A stretch of 18,598 bases of DNA from CALAMD01 sp035301345. Lineage in GTDB: Bacteria; Bacillota; Bacilli; Bacillales; Amphibacillaceae. Position numbers and translations under genes: made by a program. The notes beneath the pieces were generated by a model. That model was given only the letters and a program-made list of their open reading frames with translations. It had not been told where the DNA came from and ran no database searches. Below, piece by piece: positions 7,679 to 14,128 of this stretch (the stretch's first letter is position 1; each line of letters opens with the position of its first letter). The stretch covers positions 1-18,598 of the forward strand of contig DATGUM010000022.1 in assembly GCA_035301345.1 (NCBI GenBank), read 5' to 3'.

Positions 7679-7797
7679 AACATTTAGCTATTATATGGTT
7701 AAGAAACATACTTATTGCATGATTTCACTCTATTTCATAAAGCTTATCGCTTAATACGTCGACATATAATCATTAATCATAAAATATCGCGTTATTT

Positions 7798-7840
7798 CAC
7801 ATGAAAAATAATTTAAATAAATTATTCGCTCATTCATGTG
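7798..7840. repeat. Imperfect dyad in the divergent HAD-gbsA spacer
   Basis: CACATGA (7798-7804) pairs with TCATGTG (7834-7840), and inside it ATAATTT (7808-7814) pairs with AAATTAT (7819-7825). It sits in the middle of the AT-rich stretch between the two promoters. It may be a protein-binding site or a bendable spacer. Apart from this, I see no gene or other clear signal in 7680-7970. Confidence 0.4.
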
Positions 7841-7976
7841 ATTTTCACCGTTTTTTCTTCGATTAAAACAGGAAAAAATAATCCCTTCCATTATATACAG
7901 TTAAAATACATCATATTTTCTAACATCATTCTCTCATGATTTAACGAGTTAAATAAGCAGTGTTTTTTCCGAACTT

Positions 7977-8005
7977 TTGACTTTTATCTAATGGCGTGCT
8001 AAATT
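7977..8005 (+). promoter_or_regulatory. Sigma-A promoter of gbsAB
   Basis: -35 TTGACT (7977-7982), a 17-nt spacer and -10 TAAATT (8000-8005), with a TG at 7997-7998 forming an extended -10. Predicted start of transcription is near 8012, immediately before the operator-like repeat. Confidence 0.65.
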
Positions 8006-8018
8006 TAAACAAGATTAA

Positions 8019-8044
8019 GTTCGTTAAGAATAAATTTAACAAAC
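8019..8044. promoter_or_regulatory. Operator-like inverted repeat 2 (gbsA side), candidate GbsR site
   Basis: GTTCGTTAA and TTAACAAAC form arms (8 of 10 positions paired) beginning 13 nt after the gbsA -10 box. The half-site is the same as in the repeat at 7561-7595, but the two halves are 9 bp closer together here. The location just downstream of the -10 agrees with repression by GbsR as described for B. subtilis gbsAB; that GbsR binds this sequence is inferred. Confidence 0.6.
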
Positions 8045-8069
8045 TAAACATTGCTTGGAGGGATCATTT

Positions 8070-9551
8070 TTGACTGTAAAGAAACAGTATATTAATGGTA
8101 AATGGGAACTCTCTCAATCTAATCATGAAAGAGAGATTATTAACCCGTTCAATCAAGAAGTTATCGCTACAGTAACAGAAAGCGATGAAACAGATGCTGC
8201 TCGTGCAATAAAGGTTGCTCGTAAAACATTTGATGAGACAGATTGGAAAGATTTACCAACAATTGAACGTGCAAATATTGTCCGTAAAATTGCGGCATTC
8301 ATTGAACGAGATAAAGAAGAATTAGCAGAGTTAGAAACGCTTGATACAGGTAAAACAGTAGAAGAAAGTCGTTGGGATATGGATGATATCACAAATGTCT
8401 TTCGTTTTTATGCAGATATTGCAGATAAAGATGGCGGAGAATTAATTGATTCGCCGATCCCAAATACGATGAGTAGAGTCGTCTATGAACCTGTTGGTGT
8501 ATGTACACAAATCACACCGTGGAACTATCCACTTCTTCAAGCATCATGGAAATTAGCACCTGCACTCGTCGCTGGTAATACACTCGTCATGAAACCGAGT
8601 GAGATCACACCATTAACGACGATTAAAGTATTCGAATTAATGGAAGAAGCTGGTGTACCAAGTGGTGTAGCCAACTTAGTATTAGGCGCTGGACATACGG
8701 TCGGATCTGTCCTGTCAGAAAGCGAAGACGTTGATCTCGTTTCATTTACAGGTGGACTTGAAACAGGAAAGAAAGTCATGCAAGCTGCTACGAGTAATGT
8801 TAAACATGTCGCATTAGAACTCGGCGGAAAAAATCCGAACATTATTTTTGCTGACGCAGATTTAGACATCGCTGTTGACGGTGCGTTAAACGGTGTATTT
8901 TTCCATGCAGGCCAAGTGTGCTCAGCAGGGACACGCCTTATCGTTGAAGAGAGCATTCACGACGCATTCGTTGAAATGCTCATCAAACGTGTGAAGAATA
9001 TCCGTTTAGGTAATGGTTTTGATGAAGATACTGAAATGGGACCACTTATTTCAGAGGAGCATTTAAACAAAGTCATTCATTACGTTGAAAAAGGTAAAGA
9101 AGAAGGTGCGAAATTACTCGTCGGTGGTTCACAACCGGAAGAAGCAACTCTGCAAGATGGTTTCTTCTATTTACCGACTGTTTTCACAGACTGTCAATCA
9201 GATATGTACATCGTTCAAGAAGAAGGATTCGGCCCAGTGATGACGATCGAAACATTTACGACTGAAGAAGAAGCAATAACACTCGCAAATGATTCACGAT
9301 ACGGCTTATCTGGTGGTGTTCAAACAAATGACTTACATAAAGCAGAACGCTGCGTCAATCAAATGCGTATGGGAACTGTCTGGGTGAATGAATATAATGT
9401 TTACTTCCCAGAAGCTCCGTGGGGTGGTTATAAACAATCTGGATTTGGCCGTGAATTAGGTAAGCCTGGACTTGATGAATACCGCGTACAAAAACATATA
9501 TTAACAAACTTAGCACCTGAATCAATGAACTGGTTCGGAGCGAGTGAATAA
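8070..9551 (+). CDS. gbsA: Betaine-aldehyde dehydrogenase
   Basis: This 493-aa soluble NAD-dependent aldehyde dehydrogenase makes glycine betaine from betaine aldehyde, the last step of osmoprotectant synthesis from choline. Landmarks: WNYP with Asn152, Lys175 in MKPSE, FTGG (226-229), general base Glu250 in LELGGKNPN, and catalytic Cys284 in GQVCSAG. The C-terminal PWGGYKQSGFGRELG is typical of betaine-aldehyde dehydrogenases. Long stretches match what I recall of B. subtilis GbsA, for example DTGKTxEES and QITPWNYPLLQASWK. I chose the start TTG 8070-8072 because GGAGGG (8057-8062) precedes it by 7 nt; the upstream TTG 8055 overlaps that site. gbsB follows after 18 nt. It is controlled by the promoter at 7977-8005 and a candidate GbsR operator at 8019-8044. 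Confidence 0.96.
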   Translation: MTVKKQYINGKWELSQSNHEREIINPFNQEVIATVTESDETDAARAIKVARKTFDETDWKDLPTIERANIVRKIAAFIERDKEELAELETLDTGKTVEESRWDMDDITNVFRFYADIADKDGGELIDSPIPNTMSRVVYEPVGVCTQITPWNYPLLQASWKLAPALVAGNTLVMKPSEITPLTTIKVFELMEEAGVPSGVANLVLGAGHTVGSVLSESEDVDLVSFTGGLETGKKVMQAATSNVKHVALELGGKNPNIIFADADLDIAVDGALNGVFFHAGQVCSAGTRLIVEESIHDAFVEMLIKRVKNIRLGNGFDEDTEMGPLISEEHLNKVIHYVEKGKEEGAKLLVGGSQPEEATLQDGFFYLPTVFTDCQSDMYIVQEEGFGPVMTIETFTTEEEAITLANDSRYGLSGGVQTNDLHKAERCVNQMRMGTVWVNEYNVYFPEAPWGGYKQSGFGRELGKPGLDEYRVQKHILTNLAPESMNWFGASE

Positions 9552-9569
9552 ATCGAGGAGGAAGATAAA

Positions 9570-10778
9570 ATGAGTTTAAATATGAAAGTCGAACAAATGT
9601 ATAAATTTCAGGAGTTTGAAGTGCCTACTGCCATTAAGCATGGAATTGGAGCTGTTAAAGAAGTTGGTCAAGAGGTGAAACAACTCGGCGTCTCTAAAGC
9701 ACTATTAGTGACAGATCCTGGCATTTATGATGCAGGCGTCACGAGTCCCGTAGAACAATCATTAAAATCAGCTGGCATCGAAGTCGTTCTCTTTAATAAA
9801 GTAGAGCCTAACCCACCTGTTCGTTCAGTTGCTGAAGGTTCAGCTTTATACAGAGAAAATAATTGCGATGGATTAGTAGCTGTTGGTGGCGGAAGTTCTA
9901 TGGATACAGCAAAAGCAATCGGCGTTGAAATTGCACACGATGCATCAGTATTAGAATATGAAGCAGCTGAAGGTAAAAAGCCTTTAGCGAACCGTATTCC
10001 ACCTTTAACAACAATCCCAACGACTGCTGGAACAGGTTCTGAAGTGACGCAGTGGGCAGTAATTACTGACGAAGAAAGAGAATACAAGTTCAACACAGGT
10101 GGCCCGTTAATTGCCGCGCACTTAACAATTATTGATCCAGAGTTGCATACGTCAATGCCACCACACGTAACAGCAATGACTGGGATTGATGCATTAGCAC
10201 ACGCGATCGAATGTTATACGATGCAATACGCACAACCAGTAACTGATGCAGTCGCTCTTTTAGCAATTGAATACGTTGCGAAATACATTCGCCGTGCATA
10301 CTCAGATGGTAACGATATTGAAGCTCGTTACGGAATGGCACAAGCAGCGATGTTAGCAGGACTTTCTTACGGAAGTGAGTCGGCTGGAGCTGCACACGCG
10401 ATGAGCCAAACACTCGGCGGAATTATCCCTGTTGCACATGGACAATGTGTTGCAGTTATGATGGGGCCAGTCATGGAGTATAACTGGAAAGGACATCCTG
10501 ATAAATTTGCACGTATTGCTCAAGCACTCGGGATTAACACGTTCAACATGTCTACTGAAGAAGCTGCAAAAGCTGCAGTAAATGCCGTTTATGAGCTCGT
10601 TGAAGAATTAGACGTCCCTTCACTAGAAGAGCAAGGCGTATCACCAGATTTAATTGATCGTTTAGCAGAGGAAGCGATGAATGACCCACAAACTATCGGT
10701 AACCCAAGAGATTTAACAGTTGCTGATTATAAGTGGATTTATGAGCGTTGCTTTAACTTAACAGCTAAAACTGTATAA
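9570..10778 (+). CDS. gbsB: Choline dehydrogenase, type III iron-dependent alcohol dehydrogenase
   Basis: This 402-aa soluble enzyme oxidises choline to betaine aldehyde with NAD, feeding GbsA. It belongs to the iron-containing (type III) alcohol dehydrogenases. The dinucleotide site GGGS is at 106-109, with TTAGTGSEVT at 151-160. The four metal ligands fit Asp207 and His211 (GIDALAHAIECYT), His276 (AGAAHAMSQ) and His290 (PVAHGQ). ATG 9570 has a perfect AGGAGG eight nt upstream and lies 18 nt after gbsA, so the two form one operon. It ends at a strong bidirectional terminator. Other family-III dehydrogenases use different alcohols, but pairing with gbsA and gbsR makes choline the substrate. 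Confidence 0.95.
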   Translation: MSLNMKVEQMYKFQEFEVPTAIKHGIGAVKEVGQEVKQLGVSKALLVTDPGIYDAGVTSPVEQSLKSAGIEVVLFNKVEPNPPVRSVAEGSALYRENNCDGLVAVGGGSSMDTAKAIGVEIAHDASVLEYEAAEGKKPLANRIPPLTTIPTTAGTGSEVTQWAVITDEEREYKFNTGGPLIAAHLTIIDPELHTSMPPHVTAMTGIDALAHAIECYTMQYAQPVTDAVALLAIEYVAKYIRRAYSDGNDIEARYGMAQAAMLAGLSYGSESAGAAHAMSQTLGGIIPVAHGQCVAVMMGPVMEYNWKGHPDKFARIAQALGINTFNMSTEEAAKAAVNAVYELVEELDVPSLEEQGVSPDLIDRLAEEAMNDPQTIGNPRDLTVADYKWIYERCFNLTAKTV

Positions 10779-10796
10779 ATGAATGTCTGACAAAAA

Positions 10797-10838
10797 AAGC
10801 GAGTAGGGCTCTGTTTCAACAAGAAGCCTTACTCGCTT
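10797..10838. terminator. Bidirectional intrinsic terminator between gbsB and the ylmA-like gene
   Basis: A 14-bp stem (AAGCGAGTAGGGCT with AGCCTTACTCGCTT, one G-T pair) has a T-rich tail ATTTATTTTTATT on plus and a seven-base A run before it, giving T7 on minus. It serves both convergent genes. Confidence 0.9.
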
Positions 10839-10846
10839 ATTTATTT

Positions 10847-11632
10847 TTATTCACTTTTTACATTCATCCACGCACGATTATTTTGCCATGCAATATCGAC
10901 CGGTATTTCAAAAAAGTCCGTTAGTTTTTCTGACGTAAACATCTCTTCCCTCGTCCCGTGCCCATACACTTCACCTTGTTTTAATAAAAGCGTATGACTG
11001 AACATCGGTAAAACTTCCTCAATATGGTGCGTCACGAGAATAATCGTCGGTGCATCTGGATTACTCGCCAGTTCATTAATTGACGTCATTAATTCTTCTC
11101 GAGAAATAAAGTCTAACCCATTCGTCGGCTCATCTAATATTAACAGTTCCGGATTAGCCATAAGTGCACGCGCAATAAGTACTTTTTGCTTTTCACCTGT
11201 TGAGCACGTTGCATACATCCGGTCATATAAATGTCTTCCACCTAACATGTTTAAAAGTTCAGCCGCACGGTCATAATCCGTATCTTCTGGCTGTTCATAA
11301 AGTCCAATCGAAGCATACTTACCGCTAACAACAATTTGTTGCACACGCTGATTACCGCTAATTTTTTCTTGTAAAGAAGAACTTACCCAACCAATTGATT
11401 TCCTTAATTCAACAATGTTCGTTTTCCCAAACGGGTTATCAAGGACACTAACCTTTCCTGTCGTCGGCCAAATATAACCATTCACCATATTTAAAAGCGT
11501 TGTTTTCCCTGAACCGTTTAAACCGAGAACTGACCAATGCTCTCCTGCTGCTACGTCCCAGTTAATATTATTTAGAATGGTCTTTCCTTTTCTTACCCAC
11601 GTTACGTCACGCATGTAAATACTTTTCTTCAT
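10847..11632 (-). CDS. ABC transporter ATP-binding protein, YlmA-like
   Basis: This 261-aa ABC ATPase resembles B. subtilis YlmA, a stand-alone ATPase of unknown substrate related to metal/molybdate-type import ATPases. Motifs: Walker A GLNGSGKTT (37-45), Q-loop around Gln88, Walker B LLILDEP (163-169) and switch His202. The signature is unusual, CSTGEKQ (143-149) in place of LSGGQ; this STGE form is typical of the subgroup. The C-terminal tail (about 240-261) extends past the core. ATG start is preceded by AAGGTGATT. No membrane protein lies beside it, so its partner, if any, is elsewhere. It ends at the bidirectional terminator shared with gbsB. Confidence 0.85.
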   Translation of the reverse strand: MKKSIYMRDVTWVRKGKTILNNINWDVAAGEHWSVLGLNGSGKTTLLNMVNGYIWPTTGKVSVLDNPFGKTNIVELRKSIGWVSSSLQEKISGNQRVQQIVVSGKYASIGLYEQPEDTDYDRAAELLNMLGGRHLYDRMYATCSTGEKQKVLIARALMANPELLILDEPTNGLDFISREELMTSINELASNPDAPTIILVTHHIEEVLPMFSHTLLLKQGEVYGHGTREEMFTSEKLTDFFEIPVDIAWQNNRAWMNVKSE

Positions 11633-11765
11633 ACAATCACCTTTTCATCTGCAACATCTTGATTGCTATTTTGTTTCATTCAGTTTAATTTTTAGTCTAT
11701 TTCGATTATTATGAAATCTATTCTATTGTATATATTTTTAGCCCGTGTGTCTATACATCAACACA

Positions 11766-11801
11766 ACAAAAAAGACCTTCCATATAAACACGGAAAGTCT
11801 T
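11766..11801 (-). terminator. Intrinsic terminator of the ferredoxin gene
   Basis: On the minus strand AAGACTTTCC pairs with GGAAGGTCTT (11772-11781 and 11792-11801, one wobble), followed by a six-base T run. It lies about 27 nt after the ferredoxin stop codon. Confidence 0.85.
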
Positions 11802-11827
11802 ATATACATACACGTCTATTCATCTGT

Positions 11828-12067
11828 TTAGCGATCAGCAAAAAATTCTTCTGCACGCTCTAAAAACACTTCTTGATCTGGTGTTAAGTCATATTCTTCA
11901 ACAATTGCATCAACCGGACAAACTGCAACACAAGCCCCACAGTCAATACAAATATCAGGATCTATATAAAATTGATCGGTACCTTCTTCAATACAGTCAA
12001 CTGGACAAACTGTTACACATTCACCAGCTTTTTCACCTTGGCAAGGGTCTAAAATTACGAAAGCCAT
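11828..12067 (-). CDS. Seven-iron ferredoxin ([3Fe-4S][4Fe-4S], FdxA-like)
   Basis: This 79-aa acidic electron carrier has eight cysteines at 9, 17, 21, 25, 40, 43, 46 and 50. The pattern C-x7-C-x3-CP followed by C-x2-C-x2-C-x3-CP is that of seven-iron ferredoxins. Cys9, Cys17 and Cys50 would hold a [3Fe-4S] cluster; Cys21, Cys40, Cys43 and Cys46 would hold a [4Fe-4S] cluster; Cys25 is extra. ATG is preceded by AAGGAGG. It stands alone with its own terminator. It differs from the single-cluster Fer of B. subtilis. Its electron partner is not shown by the context, although a formate dehydrogenase is encoded 2 kb away. Confidence 0.9.
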   Translation of the reverse strand: MAFVILDPCQGEKAGECVTVCPVDCIEEGTDQFYIDPDICIDCGACVAVCPVDAIVEEYDLTPDQEVFLERAEEFFADR

Positions 12068-12223
12068 TTATATGTTCCTCCTTTATTTGTCTTCAAGTAT
12101 AATCTTACTTTACCACAAAATTAATAGATGACATAGTAATTACAAGTAAACTGGCGTAAAAAATTACAGAAATATCGCTGCCTTTCCTTATTTCAATATA
12201 ACGACTTAGTAGTGAGAAGCGAT

Positions 12224-12252
12224 TTGACAATACTTCTGTTTGTTGAGATAAT
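12224..12252 (+). promoter_or_regulatory. Sigma-A promoter upstream of the structured RNA and cvfB
   Basis: Consensus -35 TTGACA (12224-12229), a 17-nt spacer and -10 GATAAT (12247-12252). Transcription would begin near 12259, only about 15 nt before the first helix of the structured RNA. Confidence 0.75.
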
Positions 12253-12273
12253 AGAGAATGATTAAATAGTAAC

Positions 12274-12472
12274 GAATAAGCCATCTGGCATTCTGCAATT
12301 ATTTTTGTTGATGCTTATTCACACTGGCGCGACTATAGGGTCGCAAGGATGTAGAAGTAGGTTGGGTCTATATTGCTTAAGTTAGAAAATAGACAGTAGA
12401 ACAAATGACCGCGGCTAAGCGTAATTGTTTTGACATTACCCACCCATCATTTAAGAGATGGGGTAAAATAAA
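12274..12472 (+). ncRNA. HEARO/IscB omega-RNA-like structured RNA, no IscB gene attached
   Basis: About 200 nt with no convincing ORF but dense pairing. Helices seen: GAATAAGCcATC/GATGCTTATTC (12274-12285 with 12310-12320, one bulged C); GCGAC/GTCGC (12329-12344); GTCTAT/ATAGAC (12366-12371 with 12389-12394); a short helix in ACCGCGGCTAAGCG (12408-12421); and a terminal hairpin TTACC-CCATC/GATGG-GGTAA (12436-12466) with a 3-nt bulge. Unpaired purine-rich AAGGATGTAG follows the second hairpin. The layout, and the ATGA right after the 3' end (12473-12476), recall HEARO RNAs, now known as guide RNAs of IscB nucleases, whose elements insert 5' of ATGA or GTGA. In those RNAs the guide is the flanking sequence on the 5' side. 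An IS605/TnpB-type omega RNA is the main alternative. I recognise the class from memory of its features, without an alignment. Confidence 0.55.
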
Positions 12473-12505
12473 ATGAATCATGTCTTATGTGTTACTTTAT
12501 TTAAC

Positions 12506-12541
12506 AAAGGGGTGCTCTTTAGCGATAAGGAGTATCCCTTT
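12506..12541 (+). promoter_or_regulatory. Terminator-like hairpin in the cvfB leader
   Basis: AAAGGGGTGCTC (12506-12517) pairs with GAGTATCCCTTT (12530-12541) over 12 positions with two wobbles and a 12-nt loop. A T-rich stretch (TTTTCCAATTTT) follows. It lies between the structured RNA and the cvfB start, so it could end the small RNA or attenuate cvfB. With 12068-12223, where I see nothing clear apart from the ferredoxin upstream region, this completes the content of the 508-nt gap. Confidence 0.5.
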
Positions 12542-12575
12542 TCCAATTTTATGATGAAAGTAGGTTTTAAAATTG

Positions 12576-13430
12576 ATGCAATTACCAATTGGTACCGTAC
12601 AAAAAGCAATTGTCGATCGAACAATCGACACAGGATACGTTGTCGTCTTCGAGTCAACTGAAATTTTGATGCACCATAACGATGCCATTGAAGAACTAGA
12701 CGTCAGTGACGAAATTGACATCTTTTTATATAACGATAAAAATAATCAAATCGTTGCAACGACAAAAATACCTGAAGTGACAATGGATACATATGAGTGG
12801 GTAGACGTGATTGAAGTTATCCCACGTCTCGGAGTGTTCGTAAATATCGGCACTGTAAAAGATATGCTCGTTTCGATTGATAACTTGCCATTATTTGACG
12901 ATGTTTGGCCAATTGTTGGCGATAAATTATATACGACACTCGATTTAGATCAAAAAGGACGATTACTAGCTTTGCCAGCGACTGAAGGAATCTTTATGTC
13001 TATTCGCGAAGACGCTTCTCATCTCGACAGAAACGACATTGTTGAAGGATATATTTATCATACAGATCGTGAAGGTAGTGCCTTTTTCACTTCTGAGCAT
13101 TTTCGTGCCTTTATCCATCACACGGAAAGAGAAGACGAACCACGCCTCGGGGAACATGTTAGGGGACGTATTATTGACGTAAAAAATGACGGTACCATTA
13201 ACGTTTCACTCCTACCTCTTAAAGAAGAACGGATGGACCATGATAGTGAAGTCATTTTAGACATATTAAACGACTTTGATGGAACGATGCCATTTAGTGA
13301 TAAAAGTGATGCTCAAGAGATAAGAGATCGTTTTGACATGAGTAAATCTGCCTTTAAACGTGCATTAGGACGACTGATGAAGCAAGGTAAAGTCGAACAA
13401 AAAGACGGACAAACAATTATAAAACAATAA
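12576..13430 (+). CDS. cvfB: CvfB/YitL-family S1-domain RNA-binding protein
   Basis: This 284-aa cytoplasmic protein is of the CvfB family (S. aureus conserved virulence factor B, B. subtilis YitL). These proteins bind RNA through S1-type beta barrels and affect expression of many genes. Successive S1-like segments lie at about 1-60, 65-135 and 145-210, followed by a winged-helix C-terminus with the family phrase FDMSKSAFKRALGRLMKQGKV. The wording EPRLGEHVRGRII and DGTxxxSLLPLxxER also agrees. I take ATG 12576; TTG 12573, one codon earlier, has slightly better spacing (8 nt) from AGG and cannot be excluded. Its mRNA leader appears to contain the HEARO-like RNA and a terminator-like hairpin, so read-through may set its level. 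Confidence 0.88.
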   Translation: MQLPIGTVQKAIVDRTIDTGYVVVFESTEILMHHNDAIEELDVSDEIDIFLYNDKNNQIVATTKIPEVTMDTYEWVDVIEVIPRLGVFVNIGTVKDMLVSIDNLPLFDDVWPIVGDKLYTTLDLDQKGRLLALPATEGIFMSIREDASHLDRNDIVEGYIYHTDREGSAFFTSEHFRAFIHHTEREDEPRLGEHVRGRIIDVKNDGTINVSLLPLKEERMDHDSEVILDILNDFDGTMPFSDKSDAQEIRDRFDMSKSAFKRALGRLMKQGKVEQKDGQTIIKQ

Positions 13431-13459
13431 CTTTCTCACAAAGCTTTAAGAATGATCTG

Positions 13460-13508
13460 CGAATAATGACACACTTTTCTGAATATATTTCCAAGTGCTC
13501 ATTATTCG
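13460..13508. terminator. Hairpin between convergent cvfB and the DUF2294 gene
   Basis: A perfect 10-bp stem CGAATAATGA/TCATTATTCG (13460-13469 with 13499-13508) has an inner CACTT/AAGTG helix. It lies exactly between two genes that converge. There is no long T run on either side, so I call it a probable but weak bidirectional terminator or message end. Confidence 0.5.
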
Positions 13509-13538
13509 TATGTTCATTCAGCAACAACGACCGTTCAT

Positions 13539-13889
13539 CTACTCTTCTTCAATATTTCTATCAAATTGAAAAACTGAAATTGCCATATCTTCTTCTATTT
13601 TTATATCCGTAAATAAATGCAGCAATTTCGCATCTACAATCTCTTCTAACCCTGTTGGCGTCGCTTCTTTATAAATCTTTTGAACCATTTGCGTCCGCGC
13701 AATATGAATCATATCGTGTCCTTGCTCAGAACTCGCGATAAACTGTTCAGTTGGCGTCAAATTCCCGTACAACTTTGAGACGGCCATATCTTCAACAAAA
13801 ACCGTTTCTATTCGTTCTGGACCTTTCCCGAATAAATCCTTTCTTAACTTCCGAATAATATTATTAAATTCATGGATTTTTTTTGACAT
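13539..13889 (-). CDS. DUF2294 family protein next to formate dehydrogenase
   Basis: This small soluble protein is of the DUF2294 family. The translation has the conserved GKGPE (21-25), YGNLTPTEQ and a final segment with DMAISVFQFD. I start it at ATG 13887-13889 (116 aa), which has AAAGG seven nt upstream. The ATG nine codons earlier (13916) has no ribosome site and lies within about 20 nt of the -10 box. A TATAAT box (13937-13942, minus) lies upstream, back to back with the formate dehydrogenase promoter. From memory, B. subtilis carries a DUF2294 gene in the same yrh cluster as a formate dehydrogenase, so the proximity is probably functional. The biochemical role is unknown. Confidence 0.8.
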   Translation of the reverse strand: MSKKIHEFNNIIRKLRKDLFGKGPERIETVFVEDMAVSKLYGNLTPTEQFIASSEQGHDMIHIARTQMVQKIYKEATPTGLEEIVDAKLLHLFTDIKIEEDMAISVFQFDRNIEEE

Positions 13890-13961
13890 TTTACAACCTT
13901 TCTTTCCCAAATTCATTGTTAATTAAAAGAAAATACATTATAATGACATATGTTAGAACAA

Positions 13962-13990
13962 TTGAGTTTCTTACCATCCTATTTTACAAT
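13962..13990 (+). promoter_or_regulatory. Sigma-A promoter of the formate dehydrogenase operon
   Basis: -35 TTGAGT (13962-13967), a 17-nt spacer and -10 TACAAT (13985-13990). The predicted start near 13997 gives a leader of about 130 nt that contains the hairpin at 14051-14101. The divergent DUF2294 promoter lies within 25 nt. Confidence 0.6.
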
Positions 13991-14050
13991 AATATGAGAA
14001 TAATACTAACATAATGGATTGGTATTTTTAGCAATTACTGTTAAAAAACT

Positions 14051-14110
14051 ATTCCACCAAGTGTAAGTTGTCCGTCTTCGGACGCTTCTTCGTGGTGGAA
14101 TTTTATTTTT
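14051..14110 (+). promoter_or_regulatory. Terminator-like hairpin in the fdhF leader (possible attenuator)
   Basis: ATTCCACCA (14051-14059) pairs perfectly with TGGTGGAAT (14093-14101); inside is GTCCG/CGGAC with a TCTT loop (14070-14083). TTTTATTTTT (14101-14110) follows at once, as in an intrinsic terminator. The fdhF ribosome site begins a few nt later. Since no plus-strand gene ends here, attenuation of fdhF is the natural reading; the signal sensed is unknown. Confidence 0.65.
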
Positions 14111-14128
14111 AAAAAGGAGGAAAAAATC

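Noticed and set aside
8153..8956. Long minus-strand open frames inside gbsA
   Set aside because: They are Ser/Thr-rich shadows of a strongly coding plus-strand gene, without ribosome sites or recognisable domains.
12274..12472. A known metabolite riboswitch or a group I intron
   Set aside because: I could not match the conserved cores of common riboswitches (TPP, SAM, cobalamin, lysine, c-di-AMP) or the P/Q/R/S elements of group I introns.
12274..12472. A decayed IS605-type transposon end with a tnpB remnant
   Set aside because: No frame encodes TnpB-like motifs on either side. The 5'-side promoter and the ATGA at the 3' edge fit HEARO better, but the TnpB-type omega RNA remains the main alternative.
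12473..12661. A 62-codon frame starting at the ATG right after the HEARO-like RNA
   Set aside because: It has no ribosome site, overlaps the cvfB start in another frame and has no protein-like pattern. The ATG is better explained as the ATGA insertion-site signal.
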